A DNA stretch of 64,000 nucleotides, from the NCBI GenBank assembly GCA_035283685.1, contig DATETJ010000002.1, positions 570,277-634,276 of the forward strand. Direction: 5' to 3'. This document shows positions 57,527-64,000 of this stretch, piece by piece. A program made the translations under genes and the position numbers. Under the pieces are notes generated by a model. That model was given only the letters and a program-made list of their open reading frames with translations. It searched no databases and was not told the DNA's origin. Within the stretch, counting starts at the first letter, position 1. Every line of letters begins with the position of its first letter. The DNA is from Candidatus Bathyarchaeia archaeon. Its GTDB lineage: Archaea > Thermoproteota > Bathyarchaeia > Bathyarchaeales > Bathyarchaeaceae.

Positions 57527-60424
57527 CTAAGCGAACCGTCGTTTTAATGCGTCCCTTTCAGCTTCGATGACCAACTCGAAAAAGCGGTCAGAGAGGACAT
57601 GCTGTTTGCGGAGGACGTTAAGCGCGTCTTGTGTACGCACTCGGCGACCAGCTAATGCTACAGCTGCAGCCTTTCCATAGTTTTTCATGAGTTCAGCTGT
57701 TTCTAGGGCTTGCTCCAACAGTTTCCGCTCGCTCTTAGTAGGTTTTTCCCCTTTCTTGTCCACTAATGAGCGAGTCTGCTCTTCCTCACGACTGAGCACA
57801 GCGAGATGGGTTGAGCCGCATTTTGGACAAGTTGGCTTGTCGGGAAGGTCGTTTAAGCGAAGCATTTCTGTGTAGTCCCAGTTTTGAGTGCAAGCGAACG
57901 TGCGCACTTCGTTGAGTAGGCGTGCCTTCGCTGATTCTATGAGAATCAACTTCATGCGTTCACTTGGGATCAGATCGGTTTTCATGCTGACGCGTTCAAC
58001 GCCGACTCGTGCCACAGGCGAGGCTGCGCCCTTATTGTCAATTTTGACGACTTCTATCTTACCAGTTTGGATGTCGCCTAAGACCTGTAGTAGTCGTTGA
58101 AGATCCAAGTCTTTTGTGAAAACTTCCTTCAATGCTTCCTCATGGATAACTGAACCCTCAAAACTCTTCATCAAGCTGCGAAGGCTTACAGTGCTGAAGT
58201 CCGCCCACTTCTTAAGCGCGCCGAACCGTCTGGCGACATGGATCATCCTACGCTTGAACAACCCAGTCTTAACCGTGGCGTTGGTCAACATCTCTTGTAC
58301 CGTGGCTTGTGGCATCTTCTTCAGATCATTGAACAACGCGATCAACTTGTCTGCGTTGGCTGTGCCCATAGTTTGAATAAATATGCGATAGGGATCATGT
58401 TGAACCGCTATTGAAGCGCCTGACTGCTCTGACAGCATGTGTCCCAGTAACTGAGCTAACGCTCGATTGGCAAGCGAGCCGAAATTAGCGTGAATTATGA
58501 CAAATTCTTCCCAATCTTCCATTATGGTTCGCTTGTTTGTTGGCATGGGAAGACCACGTTCCACGTGTTCAACTGTTTCCAAAACTGCTCTCGAAACTGT
58601 GTCGGCTTCCGCTGGATACTTCTTGGCTAACAGAGCTGCGACATCTTCAGGTCTAGCGCCCTTCTTGAGTTTGTTTTCAACGAATCCTCTTATGGCTCCA
58701 ACTTCCTGTGCAACTTCAAATGGCACTGGGATTTCTTCGCCTATCCAACTTGGTATTGCGCCTGTTGGGTCGTCGACCGACTTGACGAAGAGCTTGTCGC
58801 CGTAGACTTGAGTGATCTTCCACGGGCTGCCTCTAATTATGAACTTGATGCCTGGTTTACCATACTCCGCCACAAACGCCTCGTCTAAAACGCCTATAGC
58901 CGCATCAGAAGACTCGTCCACAACCAGATACTGCTTCTCTTCAGGAATCATTGACAAGTTCTCAAAGTAATATTCGTACAGTGCCTTGGTGCGTCGTGGC
59001 TTGAGGACCAACTGGTCTTCAAAAGAAACCCATGCCAAGCGTGGAAACCGCGTGTGCATGTAGGTTAGGACTTTCCGGATGTCTTCTGTGGTTAGGTCAG
59101 CGTAGGGATACGCGTTCTTGAACATTTCGTGGATTTCGTTGAAGTACCAGCGCTTTTTCTTCATGAGTAAGCCGATGATTTGATGAGCTAATGCGTCATA
59201 TGGCTTATCTGGGATGTCCACTGGCTCAAGCTGCTCTTCATAAGCCATACGAGCTATAACCATTGCTTCCAAAGTGTCATCAGAGTCCATGGCGATTATG
59301 ATCCCGTTAGCGATTCGACCTATGCGATGTCCGCTTCTGCCCACACGTTGAATCAGCCTCGTTACCTGCCGAGGGCTCATATACTGAATAACCAAGTCGA
59401 TGCGCCCGATGTCGATGCCCAACTCCAGCGAGCTTGTGGCAACTAGACCCTTCAAGACGCCTTCTTTCAAACCCTTTTCCGCTGCTATACGTGACGGCTT
59501 AGCCAAAGAGCCATGATGAATCGAAACTGGAAAATTCACGTCCCACACTTTGAAGCGGCTCGCCAAAACCTCGGAAATCGCTCTTGTATTCGTAAACAAG
59601 AGCACAGACTTTTGTTTCTCAATGTATTGACGAATGATGCGAAGTCGAGCCGCCACTTCCGGATGTGTAAACAACGTTGAAGCCAGTTCTGCGTCTTCCG
59701 GCGTGGCTTGCGGAAAGAGAATTTTCAGTTTCGTCTGGCGTGCAACAGGCACTTTCACGATTTCAACGCTGCGTCCAGTGCCCACAAGGAATTGTGCCAC
59801 TTTTTCCGGACTGCCGATTGTGGCAGATAAGCCGATCAACTGGAAGTCTTGGCCTGTTTCCCACCTTAGTCTTTCGAGCGCTAGAGTGAGTTGGCTGCCT
59901 CGTTTGCTGTCGGCCATTTCGTGCACTTCGTCAACTATGACCCAGCGCACCTGTTGTAGGTGTTGCCGCATGACCCAGCCGGGCAGAATAGCCTGCAAAG
60001 TCTCAGGTGTAGTGATCAAAATGTCTGGTGGACTGCGCGACTGGCGTGTTCGTTCTTGTGTCTCTGTGTCTCCATGCCTGACTGCCAGTTTGATGTCGAG
60101 GTTGTTGCACCACCACTGAAGCCGCTCCATCATGTCACGATTCAAAGCGCGCAGAGGCGTAATGTACAGAACTTTGATTCCCGGGGGGCGCTCAGCCATG
60201 GTTAGTAGCATGTTAAGAACGGGCAGAAACGCAGCTTCAGTCTTGCCTGTAGCTGTTGGCGAAATCAGAACTACATTCTTGCCTTCAAGGATTTTGGGCA
60301 TGGTTTTCTCTTGGGGCTCCGTCGGCGTTGAGAAACCTCGCTGCTCAATCAAGCGTCTAATCGGCTTGACAAGCAGGTCGAAAACCGTAGGGTTCTTGGC
60401 TTCAGCAGTTTCCATATTTGTCAA
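57527..60424 (-). CDS. lhr: Lhr-like DEAD/DEAH-box helicase
   Basis: 965 residues. Motif I SPTATGKTEAAF, motif II VDEVHEM, motif III LSATIG, and the C-terminal helicase half LVATSSLELGIDIGRIDLVIQY with QRVGRSGHR mark a superfamily 2 Lhr-type helicase. A beta-barrel-like and winged-helix section follows (around YEYYFENLSMIPEEKQY onward), and a zinc-ribbon CPKCGSTH lies near residue 860. It acts in DNA repair or recombination by translocating 3' to 5'. The length suits the archaeal Lhr core. Confidence 0.88.
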   Translation of the reverse strand: MTNMETAEAKNPTVFDLLVKPIRRLIEQRGFSTPTEPQEKTMPKILEGKNVVLISPTATGKTEAAFLPVLNMLLTMAERPPGIKVLYITPLRALNRDMMERLQWWCNNLDIKLAVRHGDTETQERTRQSRSPPDILITTPETLQAILPGWVMRQHLQQVRWVIVDEVHEMADSKRGSQLTLALERLRWETGQDFQLIGLSATIGSPEKVAQFLVGTGRSVEIVKVPVARQTKLKILFPQATPEDAELASTLFTHPEVAARLRIIRQYIEKQKSVLLFTNTRAISEVLASRFKVWDVNFPVSIHHGSLAKPSRIAAEKGLKEGVLKGLVATSSLELGIDIGRIDLVIQYMSPRQVTRLIQRVGRSGHRIGRIANGIIIAMDSDDTLEAMVIARMAYEEQLEPVDIPDKPYDALAHQIIGLLMKKKRWYFNEIHEMFKNAYPYADLTTEDIRKVLTYMHTRFPRLAWVSFEDQLVLKPRRTKALYEYYFENLSMIPEEKQYLVVDESSDAAIGVLDEAFVAEYGKPGIKFIIRGSPWKITQVYGDKLFVKSVDDPTGAIPSWIGEEIPVPFEVAQEVGAIRGFVENKLKKGARPEDVAALLAKKYPAEADTVSRAVLETVEHVERGLPMPTNKRTIMEDWEEFVIIHANFGSLANRALAQLLGHMLSEQSGASIAVQHDPYRIFIQTMGTANADKLIALFNDLKKMPQATVQEMLTNATVKTGLFKRRMIHVARRFGALKKWADFSTVSLRSLMKSFEGSVIHEEALKEVFTKDLDLQRLLQVLGDIQTGKIEVVKIDNKGAASPVARVGVERVSMKTDLIPSERMKLILIESAKARLLNEVRTFACTQNWDYTEMLRLNDLPDKPTCPKCGSTHLAVLSREEEQTRSLVDKKGEKPTKSERKLLEQALETAELMKNYGKAAAVALAGRRVRTQDALNVLRKQHVLSDRFFELVIEAERDALKRRFA

Positions 60425-60547
60425 CAGTTTTAAGACAAATCAGTGCATACAAGACTAGCCTTCACTAAAAGGATTTTGGAGTTTGAGCGTGGCAATAAGT
60501 TTATTTTGTTTGCTGCTTTTCTTAACGTGATTTTGCGGTGAACGCCC

Positions 60548-61552
60548 ATGGAGGTAATAGTGCACCTAGTGATTATACTGGTTTCGTTAGTGATACTGGA
60601 TCAGGCAAGCCACCTCACAATAACCAACTCTATTAAGATGTCGGATATAACAGGGCTAGCAAAAACTGCTGTTGGCTTCAGCTTGCTCGCCTTTTCCACG
60701 TCCTTACCTGAATTAAGTGTGGCTTTTATCTCAGCCTTTTCGGGAGAAGGTGCAATCTCTGTCGGGAACGTTTTAGGCTCGAACATTGTGAATATTTGCC
60801 TCATAGTGGGTTTGGCCGCTTTCCTCCTCTCCTTAAGGAGTCAGCGTGGGATTGGCGTGATTCCATCATTTGCTAAAGAAGAGCTTGGCAGCCTTAACTT
60901 CGGTCTCTTCATATCGTCCGTTATCCCTTTGGCGTTGGTTTATCTTACCGAAGCCAGCTGGCTTGTGGGTTTGGTTTTGCTGTTGATTTTTGTCTTTTAC
61001 ACATATCAGCTGTCGAAGATAAGAATTCCACCAGAGGAAGGAACAAGCGTTTCTGAGGGTGAGAAAAAGAAGTTGAGACTATACGTTCTACTCACTTTCT
61101 TAGGAATCGCTGGCGTCATTTTAAGTGCGTATTTTCTTGTCGAATCCGCTGTTGCCGTAGCAGAATTTGCAGGGATACCCAGACAGATAATAGGAGCTAC
61201 AATAATCGCATTCGGGACTAGTCTGCCAGAACTCAGTGTAAGCTTGAAAGCATTCCTCAAGGGGCATCCTGCGCTGGCTTTAGGTAATATTGTTGGTAGT
61301 AGTTTCATAAACATAACTTTGATACTTGGAATCACATTATTCTTTCCCGCATTAGCAGGTAAGTCTTTAACCATGAACATGATTGTTTTCCAAGATTTGG
61401 TCATCTTTTCTCTCATCACCAACCTGTTTTTCTGGTATTTCCTGTCAATGGGCAGGTTGACATGGAGAGAAGGCGCCATATTTCTATTCATCTACGGACT
61501 TTTCCTAGCGACAACTCTCGGCGCAATACGACTACAACCGCCAGCGACATAG
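60548..61552 (+). CDS. Calcium/sodium antiporter (CaCA family, YrbG-like)
   Basis: 334-residue transporter with two inverted repeats. Each contains a family alpha-repeat: GFSLLAFSTSLPELSVAF, GNVLGSNIVN in the first and GATIIAFGTSLPELSVSL, GNIVGSSFIN in the second. About ten membrane helices are visible. The cytoplasmic loop between halves carries EEGTSVSEGEKKK, without large regulatory domains. Likely exchanges Ca2+ for Na+ or H+. Convergent with a tiny membrane gene that stops one base after it. Confidence 0.88.
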   Translation: MEVIVHLVIILVSLVILDQASHLTITNSIKMSDITGLAKTAVGFSLLAFSTSLPELSVAFISAFSGEGAISVGNVLGSNIVNICLIVGLAAFLLSLRSQRGIGVIPSFAKEELGSLNFGLFISSVIPLALVYLTEASWLVGLVLLLIFVFYTYQLSKIRIPPEEGTSVSEGEKKKLRLYVLLTFLGIAGVILSAYFLVESAVAVAEFAGIPRQIIGATIIAFGTSLPELSVSLKAFLKGHPALALGNIVGSSFINITLILGITLFFPALAGKSLTMNMIVFQDLVIFSLITNLFFWYFLSMGRLTWREGAIFLFIYGLFLATTLGAIRLQPPAT

Positions 61553-61705
61553 CTATTTCCTCTTCATGAAAACTTCTGGAATCACAAAGAAACCCCAAGA
61601 AGCAAAAAAGGCGACAATGATCCAGTCAAGCAAACCTAATCCTCCGAACTCGACTGGAGTTACGTAGTAGCCCCGGGCAGGATTTAAACAACAATTTAAC
61701 AGCAA
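61553..61705 (-). CDS. 50-residue membrane micropeptide
   Basis: Short frame (TTG start at 61705) reading LNCCLNPARGYYVTPVEF, then GGLGLLDWIIVAFFASWGF, then FVIPEVFMKRK and stop. One membrane helix flanked by Tyr/Pro-rich and basic ends looks coding, since hydrophobic and polar stretches are ordered as in real small membrane proteins. Fourteen bases after the phosphorylase stop, same strand, so possibly translated from that transcript. No ribosome binding site is convincing and no family is known. It might also be the end of a longer decayed gene. Confidence 0.4.
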   Translation of the reverse strand: MLLNCCLNPARGYYVTPVEFGGLGLLDWIIVAFFASWGFFVIPEVFMKRK

Positions 61706-61718
61706 ATCTCTATTAGGG

Positions 61719-63395
61719 TTACAGGTAGGCCTCGGTTACGTATCTGCGCATCATTCTGAGACTGTTAAAGTAGTAAGCAATCTTCCCAACTGAGTTCTTC
61801 ATCATCCTTATCCACTCATCTCTTCTCTGGTAGAACATGGGAATGACTATGTATTCCAACTTGTTGTAGAGATCATCCATCTCTCTGATGTGACGCTCTT
61901 CTATTGGTAAGTGTTCTTCTGAGTGTGGTCCTATGGCCCAACCTGTAACGCCCTCTATCCAGCCTTCAATCCACCAGCCGTCCAAGACGCTGAAGTTTAT
62001 CACTCCATTGTGGGCCGCCTTCATCCCGCTTGTGCCTGAGGCCTCTTGAGGTGGTAAAGGCGTGTTTAGCCAAACATCAACTCCTGAAACCAGTTTGGCT
62101 GCGATATCCATGTCGTAGTTTTTTAAATAAACAATCTTGATTTCGTCCTTCAACCTCTCAATGTAACCAAAGATTTGTTCAATCAGCCTTTTGCCTGATT
62201 CATCTCTGGGATGGGCTTTTCCGGCAAAGATCACTTGGATCTTTCCTTTCCTATTCACCTTTTTTAGTTTTTCCAGATCTGAGAACAGTAGGTTCGCTCT
62301 TTTGTACTCAGTTGCCCTTCGTGCAAATCCCAAGGTCAATGTGTCATAATCCATACCGATATTCGTTACTTTGTTAACGTAATCAATCAACACTTTTTTT
62401 GCTTCCCTATGGGCTTGCCCAATTTCTTCATCTGGGATTCCATCCACTCTTACAAATAGCTCAGGTTCATTTGCCCATCCTGGAAGATACTTGTCATATA
62501 ATTTCCTGAAACTCCCAAAAGTCCAAGCGTATGAATGGATGCCGTTAGTAATTGCGTGAATTTCGTAGCCTGGAAACATTTCCTTGGAAGTCTCTCGGTG
62601 TCTCTTGGCCACACCGTTAACATAATCGCTTAGGTTGAAGGCGAGAAGCGTCATGTTTAATCTGTCCTGTCCGCCCAATTTTTTCAAAATATCGAGTGAG
62701 AAAGTCTCGCCCAGCACTTCTTTAACAAGGTCGTAGGAGAATTTGTCATGCCCTGCCTCAACAGGCGTGTGTGTAGTGAATATGCATAAACTTCTAACTT
62801 TTTCGATGTTCATTTGATATTTTCGCAGCACCTCAAGGGCAAGGAGGCTGGAATGCCCCTCATTCAAGTGGTATTTACGAACTTCAAAACCCAGCATTTC
62901 CAGCATTCTCACGCCGCCCATTCCCAAGACAATCTCTTGTTTAAGGCGGTATCTTTCATCTCCGCCATACAAAAAAGAAGTAATCTCTCTGTCTTCAGGG
63001 CTGTTTCTCTCTACATCTGTGTCGAGAAAGTAGACAGGAACAACTCCACCTGTTTGACTTTCTACAGTGTAAAGCCAAGCCCTAATGTGCACGTCTCTGC
63101 CCTGAATTTGCACTTTAGCCTCAGCAGGGAGTGGCTGCATGAACTCTGAGGGTTCCCATGGGTCTGGTTGTTCTACTTGTCTTCCTTCATCGGTCAATTC
63201 TTGCCTAAAGCACCCTTTCTTGCTGATTAGAGTAACTCCCACCAAAGGAAGTCTCAGATCTGCACTCGATCTTATGGTATCGCCTGCAAGAACTCCTAAA
63301 CCTCCGCTGTAAGTGTGAGCGTCATTCAATAATGCAATTTCCATAGAGAAATAGGCAATTTTTTGTCTCATCAAGTTCTCTTTTGATTTAACCAT
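61719..63395 (-). CDS. glgP: Alpha-glucan (glycogen) phosphorylase, GT35
   Basis: About 558 residues from ATG 63395 (TTG 63404 is an alternative). Releases glucose-1-phosphate from alpha-glucans. Landmarks: AYFSMEIALLNDAHTYSGGLGVLAGD at the N-terminus, HLNEGHSSLLALEVLR, TTHTPVEAGHDKF, ITNGIHSYAW and the PLP-lysine motif EASGTSGMKAAHNG. This short form lacks the long N-terminal extension of animal enzymes and suits archaeal maltodextrin/glycogen phosphorylases. Five bases downstream of the phosphofructokinase gene, indicating one operon. Confidence 0.92.
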   Translation of the reverse strand: MVKSKENLMRQKIAYFSMEIALLNDAHTYSGGLGVLAGDTIRSSADLRLPLVGVTLISKKGCFRQELTDEGRQVEQPDPWEPSEFMQPLPAEAKVQIQGRDVHIRAWLYTVESQTGGVVPVYFLDTDVERNSPEDREITSFLYGGDERYRLKQEIVLGMGGVRMLEMLGFEVRKYHLNEGHSSLLALEVLRKYQMNIEKVRSLCIFTTHTPVEAGHDKFSYDLVKEVLGETFSLDILKKLGGQDRLNMTLLAFNLSDYVNGVAKRHRETSKEMFPGYEIHAITNGIHSYAWTFGSFRKLYDKYLPGWANEPELFVRVDGIPDEEIGQAHREAKKVLIDYVNKVTNIGMDYDTLTLGFARRATEYKRANLLFSDLEKLKKVNRKGKIQVIFAGKAHPRDESGKRLIEQIFGYIERLKDEIKIVYLKNYDMDIAAKLVSGVDVWLNTPLPPQEASGTSGMKAAHNGVINFSVLDGWWIEGWIEGVTGWAIGPHSEEHLPIEERHIREMDDLYNKLEYIVIPMFYQRRDEWIRMMKNSVGKIAYYFNSLRMMRRYVTEAYL

Positions 63396-63408
63396 TTTTT
63401 CCAACTCT

Positions 63409-64000
63409 TTAGGATGATAAGATTTCAGCTAACCGATATAGGTGCTTGTCCAAATCTTTCCTTCGTTTCCAAGAATCATCCAAATCAACTGACACCATTC
63501 GTTGTCCTTTGGTTCCAACCATATTCTTCTCTGCGCCTTTCAGGAGCAGGCCCACGGAGTACGCTCCAAATTGATTGGCGAGAATTCTGCTTTGGGCTGT
63601 GGGTGGTCCTCCTCTCAACGCATGGCCAAGGATTGTCAAGCGGACATCGTACCCTGTTCTCTTTCTTATTTCTTCAGCAATTAGAGAGGAGTCTCCTGCG
63701 CCCTCAGCCTTTACTATTATTTCTGAGGTTTTTCCCTTTTCCCGACCTCCTTTAAGCTTTTTGCAAATCGATTCTAAATTGAACTTGATCTCTGGAACAA
63801 GAATGAACTCGGCGCCTTCAGCAAAACCTACGGCAAGAGCCAGAAAGCCTCTTTTTCTGCCCATGACTTCAACCACAAACACTCGCTCATGAGAAGTCGC
63901 TGTATCACGAATTCTGTCTATTATGAAAAGGGCAGTGTTGAGGGCAGTGTCGAAACCGATGGTGGTGTCCGTGCCCGCAACGTCATTGTCTATTGTTGCA
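63409..64000 (-). CDS. pfkA: 6-phosphofructokinase (partial)
   Basis: The C-terminal 197 residues of a bacterial-type PFK; the 5' part is outside the window. The visible start is the active-site loop ATIDNDVAGTDTTIGFDTALN, with DTAT, VEVMGRKRG, ADLGAEFILVPEI-type GAEFILVPEIKF and GHALRGGPPTAQSRILA. The residue before TID is Ala and not the Lys found in PPi-dependent enzymes, so ATP dependence is favoured, but the other discriminating residue is not visible. Coupled to the phosphorylase, it would send glycogen-derived hexose into glycolysis. Confidence 0.9.
   Translation of the reverse strand, partial: ATIDNDVAGTDTTIGFDTALNTALFIIDRIRDTATSHERVFVVEVMGRKRGFLALAVGFAEGAEFILVPEIKFNLESICKKLKGGREKGKTSEIIVKAEGAGDSSLIAEEIRKRTGYDVRLTILGHALRGGPPTAQSRILANQFGAYSVGLLLKGAEKNMVGTKGQRMVSVDLDDSWKRRKDLDKHLYRLAEILSS

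Overview
The window looks like a chromosome segment from an archaeon. The information-processing genes are archaeal: two elongation factor 2 genes, RadA recombinase, a single-OB-fold SSB with a glycine-rich tail, NIP7 next to a NOL1/NOP2/Sun methyltransferase, AlaX, an Lhr-like helicase, and TrmB and tandem Lrp/AsnC regulators. Many starts are GTG or TTG behind GGTGA or GGAGG ribosome binding sites, and AT-rich TATA-like boxes lie upstream of several genes. The gene mix (ferredoxin-dependent 2-oxoacid oxidoreductase, peptide uptake, type IV pili, dockerin-like secreted protein, glucan phosphorylase plus phosphofructokinase) fits a heterotrophic anaerobe of the Thermoproteota side, with Bathyarchaeia my best guess. 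That placement is inference, because no rRNA gene is present. I saw no tRNA, rRNA, CRISPR array, transposase or phage gene.

Layout. 1-3.7 kb: KorB/KorC, NIP7 plus RNA methyltransferase, malate dehydrogenase. 3.8-9 kb: a decayed DUF47 fragment, a dispersed palindromic repeat, a radical SAM protein, an aquaporin, the first EF-2. 9-13.4 kb: nitroreductase, SSB, RadA, a small membrane protein, AlaX. 13.4-17 kb: a gene graveyard (frameshifted retropepsin, DUF5678, a second broken AlaX, a broken winged-helix gene) around a secreted dockerin-like repeat protein and a PIN/UPF0175 toxin-antitoxin pair. 17-23 kb: M20 amidohydrolase, secreted protein, second EF-2, acetyltransferase. 23-30 kb: peptide ABC transporter operon facing a divergent substrate-binding protein whose lobes appear circularly permuted. 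30-36.6 kb: universal stress protein, purine and methylthioadenosine salvage (Apt, MTAP), tandem Lrp regulator divergent from SAH hydrolase, sugar-nucleotide transferase. 36.7-41 kb: a coiled-coil protein overlapping an unusual AAA+ ATPase. 42-51.5 kb: an archaeal type IV pilus cluster (ATPase, membrane platform, seven pilin-like proteins) followed by a TrmB regulator. 51.7-57.5 kb: a MoxR/CbbQ-type ATPase with a VWA partner, flanked by unrecognised small genes, a methyltransferase and a cysteine-rich protein. 57.5-64 kb: Lhr-like helicase, CaCA exchanger, glucan phosphorylase and phosphofructokinase, which runs off the right edge.

How the genes fit together. The Opp transporter and permuted binding protein would feed peptides to amino-acid fermentation, with 2-oxoacid:ferredoxin oxidoreductase using the resulting 2-oxoacids. 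Phosphorylase and PFK move stored glucan into glycolysis. MTAP, Apt and SAH hydrolase recycle the by-products of SAM-dependent reactions. The most unusual items are the permuted binding protein, the AAA+/coiled-coil pair, the MoxR-VWA module without a visible client, and a family of palindromic repeats scattered near decayed genes.
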